DNA of 64,000 bases from Rhodospirillaceae bacterium (GTDB taxonomy: Bacteria; Pseudomonadota; Alphaproteobacteria; Kiloniellales; DSM-21159). Within the stretch, counting starts at the first letter, position 1. Each line of letters opens with the position of its first letter. Below, piece after piece: positions 1-7,012 of this stretch. Where the stretch lies: contig CP030885.1 of the NCBI GenBank assembly GCA_006969625.1, positions 806,001-870,000 on the forward strand. Reading direction: 5' to 3'. The translations under genes and the position numbers were made by a program. The notes beneath the pieces were generated by a model. It saw only the letters and a program-made list of their open reading frames with translations. It searched no databases and was not told the DNA's origin.

Positions 1-423
1 GAGCTGCACGCCGGCCGGCTGGCCGGCAGCGACACCTTTCTGCAGGGTCTGCGCAAGGCCGCCGGACGGGGGGCGACAGTCTACGGCGAATGCGGCGGCT
101 ACATGGTGCTGGGCACGGGACTGGTCGACGGCGAGAAGCGCCGCCACGCCATGGCCGGCCTGCTGCCGCTGGAGACCAGCTTCGCGGAGCGCCGGCTGCA
201 CCTCGGTTATCGCCGCGCGCAGATCACGGAAATGCCCCTTGCGGGTGCCTACGCCGGTCACGAGTTTCACTACGCCACCGTGCTGCGCGAAGAGGGGGCG
301 GCGCCGCTGTGCAGCCTGCACGACGCCGAAGGCCACGCGCTGCCGGCGGCGGGCCTGCAGCGGGGCCGCATCGCCGGCTCCTTCGTGCACCTGATCGACC
401 GCGACGAGACGGCAGACATGTGA
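1..423 (+). CDS. cobB: Cobyrinic/hydrogenobyrinic acid a,c-diamide synthase, C-terminal part
   Basis: Only the last 140 codons lie in the window; the frame is already open at base 1. This is the glutamine-amidotransferase (triad-type GATase) half of CobB, which releases ammonia from glutamine to amidate the a and c carboxylates of the corrin ring in cobalamin synthesis. Visible landmarks are the nucleophile in GECGGYMVLG (Cys31 of the visible part), a GHEFHYA motif near residue 87 and a C-terminal GSFVHL carrying the catalytic His near residue 130. The LLPLxTSFxxRxLHLGYR stretch is typical of CobB rather than CobQ. The ATP-binding N-terminal half is outside the window. Confidence 0.9.
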   Translation, partial: ELHAGRLAGSDTFLQGLRKAAGRGATVYGECGGYMVLGTGLVDGEKRRHAMAGLLPLETSFAERRLHLGYRRAQITEMPLAGAYAGHEFHYATVLREEGAAPLCSLHDAEGHALPAAGLQRGRIAGSFVHLIDRDETADM

Positions 424-430
424 GGCGGAG

Positions 431-1018
431 ATGCACAGAGTCCTTCCGATCCTGGCACTGGTCTCGATGCTTATCGGCCTGGGCGTGCCGGGGCTGCGGG
501 CGGCGGACCTGCCGCCGCTCGGCCAGACGGCCTACAGCGCCGATTTCAGCATGACCGGCGCGGCCATGGAGATGCGGGGCACCGTGCACCGCGCTCCCGG
601 CGCCGAGCGACGGGAAATGGTCCTGCAGGGGCAGCGGCAGGTCATGCTGATGCGCGCCACGCAGGGCGAGATGATCATGCTGCTGCCGGAGGCGAGCCTG
701 GCGATGCGGCTGCCGATGCGCAGCGACCCGCGCGCGGAGGCGGCCGACGCCTTCGCCCGGGCCGAGCCGCAGGCGGTGGGCCGCGAGACGGTCGACGGCG
801 AGGCGACGACGATCTACGAAACCTCGGGCGAGGCGGCCGGGCGTTTCTGGGTGACCGACGACGGCATCGTCATGCGCGCGCGGGTCGAGACCGACGAGGG
901 ACCGCTTGTCATCGAGCTCTCTGACGTCCGGCGCGGCCCGCAGGATCCGGCCCTGTTCGAGGTCCCACAGGGCATTCAGATCATGGATGCCGAACAGATG
1001 CCGGGGATGACGCAGTAG
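431..1018 (+). CDS. Secreted DUF4412/LolA-like hypothetical protein
   Basis: 195 residues. The first 24 form a classical Sec signal peptide (Arg3, then a hydrophobic run ending in GLRA), so the product should be periplasmic. The mature part alternates short beta-type segments (YSADFSMTG, MRGTVHRAPGAERREMV, TIYETSGEAAGRFWVTDDGIVMR), the pattern of the LolA/LppX-like fold and of DUF4412 proteins. No catalytic motif is visible. It starts 7 bp after cobB and probably reads through from it, but no link to cobalamin is evident. The family call is by pattern only. Confidence 0.6.
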   Translation: MHRVLPILALVSMLIGLGVPGLRAADLPPLGQTAYSADFSMTGAAMEMRGTVHRAPGAERREMVLQGQRQVMLMRATQGEMIMLLPEASLAMRLPMRSDPRAEAADAFARAEPQAVGRETVDGEATTIYETSGEAAGRFWVTDDGIVMRARVETDEGPLVIELSDVRRGPQDPALFEVPQGIQIMDAEQMPGMTQ

Positions 1019-1028
1019 GGCGTCGCGC

Positions 1029-2063
1029 TCACAGCTTGCCGAGGGCGAGGAGCTGCGACAGAACCTCGCCGTAGCGCGCCACCACGGCCTCTTCGGTGAA
1101 ATCCGCCCGATAGGCGTCCCAGGCCTGCGCGACCAAGTCCTCGCGCAAGCCGCGCTCGCCCAGAACCCGCTGCAGTGCCAGGCGCAGGGCGTCCACGTCG
1201 TCGACCGGGACGAGCAGACCGGTGCGCCCCTGCGTGATCGTCTCGCGCGGGCCTTCGCTGGCCGCGGCGACCAGCGGTACGCGGTTGGCCCAGGCTTCCA
1301 GGATCACCGTGCCGAAGCCTTCTGAGCGCGACGGCATGGCCATGACGTCGCCCGCCCGGATCACCGCCCCGGGGTCCGGCTGCCAGCCCAGCAGGCGCAG
1401 GCGTTCGGCGACGCCCAGCCGCGCCGCCTGGACCTCCAGCTCGGCGCGTGCCGGCCCCTCGCCCGCGATCCAGCAGTAGACGCCGGGCATCTCGGCCAGC
1501 GCGCCGATCAGGACGTCGAAGGCCTTGTTGACGTGCAGCCGCCCGACCGCGACCACCAGGGGCGCGTCCTCGGGCGTGGACCAAGCGGCGCGGGCCAGCG
1601 GCGGCGCGTCGCTCGGCGTGTAGAAGTTGGGGACGTAATGCACCCGCTCGGTCGGGAAGCCGGCCTCGACCATATGCCGGCGCAGGTCACGGGTGATCGC
1701 CACGATACCGTCGCAGCGGCGGTAGTACTTCGGATCGTAGTAGTGGCCGATGCGCGCCACGTGCACCAGGGCGTTGGAGGGCGTGCGTGCCGTCGCCCGG
1801 TTCATCCAGCTCAGCGCCAGGTCGCAGCCCCGCGCCCGGATCAGCCGGCGCAGCCGCCACGGCGTCACCAGGTCCAGGGCACCGCCGAACGGCAGCGCGA
1901 CGGGCTCGATGCCGCCGGCCCGCAGCGTCGCCATGCGCTCGGGCCAGCCGCGGATCGCCACCGTCTGCGTCTGACCGGCGCGCTGCAGCGCCAGCACAAG
2001 CCGGACGAAAAAGGTCTCCGCGCCGCCCTGCCGCGCGCCGCCCAGGGTCTGAAGAAGATGCAT
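1029..2063 (-). CDS. GT4-family glycosyltransferase
   Basis: 344 residues with a GT-B fold. The N-terminal acceptor domain begins LQTLGGARQGGAETFFVRLV. The C-terminal donor domain shows VAVGRLHVNKAFDVLI (start of the nucleotide-binding half, near 170), WIAGEGP and the E-x7-E signature in EGFGTVILE near 250, as in retaining GT4 enzymes using UDP- or GDP-sugars. It lies 24 bp downstream of kdsD on the same strand, so the two are likely co-transcribed and it probably adds a sugar to LPS or another envelope glycan. The donor cannot be read from the sequence. Confidence 0.88.
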   Translation of the reverse strand: MHLLQTLGGARQGGAETFFVRLVLALQRAGQTQTVAIRGWPERMATLRAGGIEPVALPFGGALDLVTPWRLRRLIRARGCDLALSWMNRATARTPSNALVHVARIGHYYDPKYYRRCDGIVAITRDLRRHMVEAGFPTERVHYVPNFYTPSDAPPLARAAWSTPEDAPLVVAVGRLHVNKAFDVLIGALAEMPGVYCWIAGEGPARAELEVQAARLGVAERLRLLGWQPDPGAVIRAGDVMAMPSRSEGFGTVILEAWANRVPLVAAASEGPRETITQGRTGLLVPVDDVDALRLALQRVLGERGLREDLVAQAWDAYRADFTEEAVVARYGEVLSQLLALGKL

Positions 2064-2087
2064 GGACGGGGACCGCGTCCGGCAGGC

Positions 2088-3134
2088 TCAGTAGACGCCG
2101 CTGCGCAGGCAGTCGTGCAGGTGCAGGAAGCCGACCGGCGCGCGCGCGCCCTCCTCGCAGACGAAAAGCGCGTTGATCCGCGTCTCCTGCATGGTCTTCA
2201 GCGCCTCTGCGGCGAGCGCGTCGGGGGCGATCGTGCGTGGCCCGGCGGTCATCACCCGGTCGACCGGCGAGTCGAGGATCTCGCCGGACAGGTGGCGGCG
2301 CAGGTCGCCGTCGGTGACGATGCCGGCCAGCGCCCCGTCCGCGGGCTCGACCACGCCGACGCAGCCGAAGCCGCGCGCCGACATCTCGATCAGCACCTTG
2401 GACATCGGCAGGCCGCGCTCGACCAGCGGCAGCGCCGCGCCCGTGTGCATGATGTCGCGCACCCGGCGCAGCACGTTGCCCAGGCGACCGCCGGGGTGGA
2501 ACTCGCGGAAGTTCTCGCGGCTGAAGCCCTTGCGGTCGAGCAGCGCCACCGCCAGCGCGTCACCGACCACCATCGACAAGGTCGTCGAGCTGGTGGGCGC
2601 CAGCCCGAGCGGGCAGGCCTCCTCGACCGGCGGCAGGACCAGCGCCACGTCGGCCTCGCGCGCCAGGGTGCTCTCGGCGACCGAGGTGATGGCGATCAGC
2701 GGAATGCGAAAGCGCCGGGTGTAGACCAGCAGGTCCGACAGCTCGGTCGTCTCGCCCGAATTGGACAGCGCCAGCACCGTGTTGTCGCCGGTGATCATGC
2801 CCAGGTCGCCATGGCTCGCCTCGCCCGGATGGACGAAGAAGGCCGGCGTCCCAGTAGAGGCCAGGGTGGCGGCGATCTTGCGCCCCACGTGACCGCTCTT
2901 GCCCATGCCGGCGACGACCACATGGCCGGGCGCCCGGGCGATCAACTCGACCGCCGCCTCGATCGCACCGCCCAGCGGGCCGTTCAGGCTCTCGCCCAGA
3001 TCGGCGAGCGCGTGGCATTCGATCGCCAGGGTCTTGCGCACGGATTCGAGGGCGCCCTGCCCGAGCGCAGTGTCGGCGCGGGAGCCGGAAGCGGCACCGA
3101 TGGAAGCGAGGGACTTGCTCGTGGCTTGCGACAT
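2088..3134 (-). CDS. kdsD: KpsF/GutQ-type D-arabinose-5-phosphate isomerase
   Basis: 348 residues counted from the ATG at 3134 (MSQATSK); the frame continues 24 codons upstream, but that part does not look like the family. It interconverts D-ribulose-5-P and D-arabinose-5-P, the first committed step to Kdo. A SIS domain comes first (VVVAGMGKSGHVGRKIA, HPGEASHGDLGMI, SNSGETTEL), then a CBS pair (MHTGAALPLV, GIVTDGDLRRHL, MTAGPRTIAPDALAAEAL). Length and domain order match KdsD. D-arabinose-5-P could also feed D-arabinose metabolism, but the arabinan-type genes at 56-61 kb use a phosphoribosyl route instead. Confidence 0.92.
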   Translation of the reverse strand: MSQATSKSLASIGAASGSRADTALGQGALESVRKTLAIECHALADLGESLNGPLGGAIEAAVELIARAPGHVVVAGMGKSGHVGRKIAATLASTGTPAFFVHPGEASHGDLGMITGDNTVLALSNSGETTELSDLLVYTRRFRIPLIAITSVAESTLAREADVALVLPPVEEACPLGLAPTSSTTLSMVVGDALAVALLDRKGFSRENFREFHPGGRLGNVLRRVRDIMHTGAALPLVERGLPMSKVLIEMSARGFGCVGVVEPADGALAGIVTDGDLRRHLSGEILDSPVDRVMTAGPRTIAPDALAAEALKTMQETRINALFVCEEGARAPVGFLHLHDCLRSGVY

Positions 3135-3557
3135 ACGCCTTCGCCGGACTCGCCAAGAAAAGACTCGGAGAGTCGAGGGCATAGAGACTTCCGACCGCCG
3201 CATCAAGCGGACTCGCGAGAAGCCGGCTCGCGGGTCCGACTCTGCCGCCGGGCGTCCGCCGCCGCGGGTGGACGTGGCGACGCTGCCGAATGTTGCTGCG
3301 CAGCAGATCTTGTCAGGCAGCAGACCAAGCTAGCGTGAACCTGGAATATCTGCAAGCTTGTAAATGAATGACGGCTGACGCTTCCTGATACGGTACGCAA
3401 TATCCTGGGATCTCGTCTTTTTTGCGCTGCCGCGATCCAAGGCGGAACATCGATCATAGGTCTGTTCAGTCGTGGTATTTTTCTGCCGGATCACTTTAGT
3501 TTGACTGTTTGATTGCCGATTTCGACCGAGAGAACGAGGAACTGGAAGGATACATCG
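3135..3557. other. Intergenic region between kdsD and the O-methyltransferase
   Basis: About 420 bases without a convincing gene between divergent kdsD and the O-methyltransferase. The right half (3345-3520) is clearly richer in A+T than its surroundings and contains T-runs near 3418 and 3477. It should hold both divergent promoters. A TTGACT hexamer near 3500 is a possible -35 element, but I see no matching -10 at the right distance, so I do not call a promoter. Confidence 0.5.
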
Positions 3558-4574
3558 ATGAAACCACTTGGCGACGTCGAACGCATCTCGGGAATCGCGT
3601 TCGGCTTCATGGCCTCCAAAGCGCTCTTCGCCGGCCTGCACCTGGGCGTGTTCGACGCCCTGGCGGAGGGGCCGCAGACGCTGGACGAGCTGGCTGCGCG
3701 CAGCGGAACCGACCGCGACGCGCTACAGACCCTGCTGACCGGCCTTGTCTCGCTCGACCTCGTCGCCAAGGACGGCGCGCGCTACGCCAACACGAACGAG
3801 GCCACGCTTTACCTGGTCTCCAACTCGCCGAACTACTACGGTGACTACCTGCGCATGCAGATCGACCAACAGATGTATCCCTTCATGCAGCACCTGCCGA
3901 CCGTGGTCGAAGGCAAGACCGAGGACATCCCCTACGCGGATTACGAGGCTTGGATGGGCGACCCGGAGGAGGCGCGGGTCTTCTCGGAAAGCCAGCATGG
4001 CGGCTCGCTCGGGCCGGCGGCGGTGCTCGCCAAGCGCATCGACATGACGGGGCGCGAGCGCCTGCTCGACGTCGGTGGCGGCACCGGCGCCTTTTCGATC
4101 ATGATGGCCAAGCGCCATCCGCAGGTGCGCGCGACGGTGCTCGACTTCCCCAACGTCGCCAAGCTGGGCGAAAGCTTCGTCGCCGACGAGGGCCTGAGCG
4201 AGCGCATCGCCTTCCTGCCGGGCAACGCGCTGAATGTGGACTGGCCAGGCGGACAGGACGCGGTGCTGATGTCCTACCTCTGCTCCGGCGTGCCGGGACG
4301 CGCGATCCCCGAGCTGATGCGCCGCGCCTTCGCCGCCCTCGCGCCAGGCGGCCTGCTGATCGTGCACGACTTCATGGTCGACGACGACCGCAGCGGCCCG
4401 CCGCTGGCCGCGCTCTGGGCGCTGCAGCACATGGTCTTCACCCCGCGCGCCGCCTCGCTGACCGGCGCGCGGATCTCCGCAGAGATGGCCAAGGCCGGCT
4501 TCGCCGACCCGCAGGTCGCCAACCTGATCCCCGGCATGACCAAGGTGGTGACGGCGACCAAGCCTGCGGCGTAG
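3558..4574 (+). CDS. SAM-dependent O-methyltransferase of the AcrC/HIOMT type
   Basis: 338 residues from the ATG at 3558, chosen because a GGAAGGA ribosome site sits 8 bp upstream; a longer in-frame ATG at 3513 has none. Residues 1-100 form the winged-helix dimerisation domain of plant/bacterial small-molecule O-methyltransferases (TLDELAARSGTDRDALQTLLTGLV). The catalytic part carries the SAM loop DVGGGTGAF at 171-179 and a candidate catalytic His in IVHDFMVDD near 270. The substrate is probably a hydroxyl on an aromatic or polyketide-like small molecule; the context gives no hint. It is followed convergently by a LysR gene. Confidence 0.85.
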   Translation: MKPLGDVERISGIAFGFMASKALFAGLHLGVFDALAEGPQTLDELAARSGTDRDALQTLLTGLVSLDLVAKDGARYANTNEATLYLVSNSPNYYGDYLRMQIDQQMYPFMQHLPTVVEGKTEDIPYADYEAWMGDPEEARVFSESQHGGSLGPAAVLAKRIDMTGRERLLDVGGGTGAFSIMMAKRHPQVRATVLDFPNVAKLGESFVADEGLSERIAFLPGNALNVDWPGGQDAVLMSYLCSGVPGRAIPELMRRAFAALAPGGLLIVHDFMVDDDRSGPPLAALWALQHMVFTPRAASLTGARISAEMAKAGFADPQVANLIPGMTKVVTATKPAA

Positions 4575-4611
4575 ACGGCGCCCAGAACGACGGCCCCGGC
4601 ATGGACAGCCC

Positions 4612-5472
4612 TCAGAAGAGGCTGTCGATCCAGGCCGTGACCGCGGCGATTCGCGCCAGCATTCGCCGCTCGCGATGCAGCAGCATCCAGACCTCCCGTC
4701 GCGGCAGCTCCGACAAATCTCCGGAGTCGAGGCGGCACAGGCGCGGATCGGCCTCCGCAAGCCGGCAAGGCAAAGGCGCACGCCCGATGCCAGCCAGCAC
4801 CCCCGCGTAGGCGAGCGCTGCATCGTTGACCCGCAGGCCGCCGCCCGCCGCACCGCCGCGGCGCAGCACCCGCTCGGTCCACTCGGCCTGGGGCAGCTCG
4901 GCCATGCCGGCATCATAGCCGATCCAAGGGAGCGCCGTCGCCTGGGCCGTGCCAAGGCGGCAGGCAGCATAGACCGCATAGCGCAGCTCGGCGACACGGC
5001 GGGTCACCAGGCTGCTCCCGCCGGCCGTTGGCCGTGCCAGGCGCAGCGCGATGTCCGCCTCGCCGTGTCCGAGGTTGAGGTCGCGCGGCTCGGCGACCAG
5101 CTCGACGCGCAGCCCGGGATGGCGCTCCAACAGGGGCCCGACCGCTGGAACCAGTAACCGCTCGACCAGGATCGGCACGCTGGTCACACGCACGGTACCG
5201 GCGACCAGCGAGTCCCGGCCGCCGACCTCCCGGTTCAGCAGCTCAACCTCGCGTTCGACCGCCTCAGCGCGCGCCAACACCGCAGCGCCGGCGGTCGTCG
5301 CGACCAGCGCCCCCTCCGGCCCCCGCTCGAACAGTCGGCAGTCCAAGGCGCGCTCCAGGCGGGCGAGGCGGCGCGAAACCGTGGTGGCATCGACGCCGAG
5401 GCGCTTCGCCGCGCCCGCAAGCGTACCGCCCTGCCCGACCGCCAGAGCGATGCGCAGGTCGCTCCAGTCCAT
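4612..5472 (-). CDS. LysR-family transcriptional regulator
   Basis: 286 residues. The N-terminal winged helix-turn-helix is plain at 3-60 (DLRIALAVGQGGTLAGAAKR followed by LGVDATTVSRRL), with a LysR substrate-binding domain from about 90. It is transcribed divergently from the YciI-like gene across a 97-bp gap that contains a 16-bp palindrome, the usual arrangement for a LysR regulator controlling its neighbour and itself. The inducer is unknown. It resembles the one-residue-variant group that begins MDWSDLR rather than the CbbR/BenM types. Confidence 0.9.
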   Translation of the reverse strand: MDWSDLRIALAVGQGGTLAGAAKRLGVDATTVSRRLARLERALDCRLFERGPEGALVATTAGAAVLARAEAVEREVELLNREVGGRDSLVAGTVRVTSVPILVERLLVPAVGPLLERHPGLRVELVAEPRDLNLGHGEADIALRLARPTAGGSSLVTRRVAELRYAVYAACRLGTAQATALPWIGYDAGMAELPQAEWTERVLRRGGAAGGGLRVNDAALAYAGVLAGIGRAPLPCRLAEADPRLCRLDSGDLSELPRREVWMLLHRERRMLARIAAVTAWIDSLF

Positions 5473-5473
5473 G

Positions 5474-5489
5474 GCTGCAATTTTGCAGC
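5474..5489. promoter_or_regulatory. Candidate LysR operator (7-2-7 palindrome)
   Basis: GCTGCAATTTTGCAGC has perfect 7-bp arms around a TT centre and ends 2 bp before the LysR start codon, inside the divergent LysR/YciI spacer. A partial second copy of the half-site (AAGCTGC) lies near 5510, which would fit the paired site geometry of LysR regulators. Binding is inferred, not shown. Confidence 0.5.
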
Positions 5490-5569
5490 TCCGATCCGCA
5501 TGTTTTCAAGCTGCATCGGCGAAAATGCGGCACTAACCCTTTGTCGTGCCCACAAGGAGGACCAGAGAC

Positions 5570-5863
5570 ATGCTCTACGCCGTGCTGCTCGAAGATGACC
5601 CCAAGGTCGCCGCAGAGGCCCGCCGCACGCGGATGGCCGCGCACCTCGATTTCCTGGAGGAGAACGCCCAGGCCGTCCGCGCGGCCGGACCGCTCCTGGA
5701 CGCCGAGGGTTGCATGCTCGGCGGCCTCTGGCTGGTCGAAGCCGAGAGTTTCGATACGGTCGAGGCGCTCGTGCGGACCGACCCCTTCTGGCCCACGGGG
5801 CTTCGCCACAGCGTGACGATCCGCGCTTGGCGGCAAGTCTTCGCCGAGGGGCAGCGGTTCTAG
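5570..5863 (+). CDS. YciI-like protein
   Basis: 97 residues from the ATG at 5570, which has an AAGGAGG site 9 bp upstream. The whole protein is one YCII domain, a ferredoxin-like dimeric fold related to muconolactone isomerase: YAVLLEDDP at the start, RRTRMAAHLDFLEEN, then GGLWLVEAESFDTVEALVRTDPFW, where the small-residue-rich strand and the Asp-Pro-Phe motif are family hallmarks. The role is unknown for most members; some act in aromatic-compound degradation. It is probably under control of the divergent LysR gene. Confidence 0.82.
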   Translation: MLYAVLLEDDPKVAAEARRTRMAAHLDFLEENAQAVRAAGPLLDAEGCMLGGLWLVEAESFDTVEALVRTDPFWPTGLRHSVTIRAWRQVFAEGQRF

Positions 5864-5898
5864 CGCACCCGCGTCATCGCCGAGCCAGGGTGCCGCGT

Positions 5899-6465
5899 CT
5901 AGAAGATGCCCTCGAGGACGCCGCGTTCGCGGCGCTCGATGGTCGGGGTGCCGGCGCCGGTGACGGGCTGGCCGATCGCCTGAGCCTCGCGCAGGCGCCG
6001 CGCCTCGGCCTCGGCGTCGACGACGTCGCCGGACGGCTGGGCCTCCCGCCAGAAGATCAGGTCCTCGAGGAAGTCCTGACTCTCGGCATTGACCCGCTGG
6101 GTCTCGCGGTCCACCACCTGCCGGATCTCCGGATCGGCCTCGCTGGCGCCGGCCTGCATCAGGATCGAGCGCTCGCCCAGCGAGCGACCGTCGTCGGGCA
6201 TCACCTCCTCGACGGTCGGCTGCTGGTCGCCCAGCCTGAAGACGGTGCGGCGCGCCTGGTCGGTCGGCGTTCCGACCTGCGGGCGCGCCGCGCCCGGCCG
6301 CGGCGGGCGCAGGGCGAACTCCGGCGGCACGGTCAGCGGCGCGCGCGCGACGACGCGAAACTCGTCCGGCGCCTGCTTTTCCAGACCGAGCTGCTCGCGC
6401 ACGTCGCCGCAGCCGGCGAGCGCCAGCGCGACGACGGAGAAACAGAGGAGTGCAGAGCGGCGCAT
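5899..6465 (-). CDS. DUF3035 lipoprotein, BamF-like
   Basis: 188 residues with a lipoprotein signal: hydrophobic stretch, then the lipobox ALAGC with Cys19. The mature part opens with a short segment ending LTVPPEFALRPPRPG, the conserved core of DUF3035, and is otherwise low-complexity and charged. DUF3035 proteins are alphaproteobacterial outer-membrane lipoproteins reported as accessory subunits (BamF) of the beta-barrel assembly machine. It follows ileS and lspA on the same strand, the order common in this class, which supports co-transcription; LspA would process this very signal peptide. Confidence 0.8.
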   Translation of the reverse strand: MRRSALLCFSVVALALAGCGDVREQLGLEKQAPDEFRVVARAPLTVPPEFALRPPRPGAARPQVGTPTDQARRTVFRLGDQQPTVEEVMPDDGRSLGERSILMQAGASEADPEIRQVVDRETQRVNAESQDFLEDLIFWREAQPSGDVVDAEAEARRLREAQAIGQPVTGAGTPTIERRERGVLEGIF

Positions 6466-6506
6466 ATCGATTCGTACCCCTACGGAATTGCCTGCCCCCG
6501 CATCTT

Positions 6507-7010
6507 TTAGCGCTTTGGGCCGGGGGCGAACAAGCCATCCAGCAACAGCAGCCCGACGCCGACCACGATGCAGCTATCGGCCAGGTTGAAGGCAGGCCAG
6601 TGATAACCGGCCAGGTGGAAGTCGAGGAAGTCCACCACGCCCGGCTGCCCGAAGCGGTCAATGACGTTGCCGAGCGCGCCGCCGACGATGAGGCCAGTCG
6701 CCAGGCGCATCCAGGTCCGCGTCTGGTCGCGCAGCCACCACAACAGCCCGGCGCAGATGACCAGGGCCATGCCGGCGAGGAAGTAGGGCTTCCACCAGTA
6801 GTCGCTAGCGAGCAGCCCGAAGGCGACGCCGCGATTGAAGGTCAGCACCAGATTGAAGAAGCCGGTGACCGGCACGATCTCGCCCGGCTGCAGGGCCGAA
6901 AGCACCAGCCACTTGGTCGCCTGGTCGGCCACCAGCGCGACGGCGACGACGCCGCCGGTCAGCCGCGACAGCACGGCCGGCCGAAACGCTTTCGCTTCGT
7001 CCTGCGGCAC
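6507..7010 (-). CDS. lspA: Lipoprotein signal peptidase (signal peptidase II)
   Basis: 167 residues starting at a GTG at 7010, only 2 bp after the ileS stop, so the two are translationally close and co-transcribed. It is a four-helix inner-membrane aspartyl protease that cleaves prolipoproteins after lipidation. The conserved boxes are present: FNRGVAFG at 58-65, GNVIDRFGQPGVVDFLDF with catalytic Asp118, and FNLADSCIVVG with catalytic Asp145. Length matches the family. Confidence 0.95.
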   Translation of the reverse strand: MPQDEAKAFRPAVLSRLTGGVVAVALVADQATKWLVLSALQPGEIVPVTGFFNLVLTFNRGVAFGLLASDYWWKPYFLAGMALVICAGLLWWLRDQTRTWMRLATGLIVGGALGNVIDRFGQPGVVDFLDFHLAGYHWPAFNLADSCIVVGVGLLLLDGLFAPGPKR

Positions 7011-7012
7011 GA

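Noticed and set aside
1533..3338. Long open frame on the + strand across the GT4 and kdsD genes
   Set aside because: It is antisense to two clear genes, low in complexity (Arg/Gln/Ala/His rich) and has no ribosome site; a GC-driven shadow.
3480..3557. Promoter with TTGACT near 3500
   Set aside because: No acceptable -10 hexamer at 16-18 bp.
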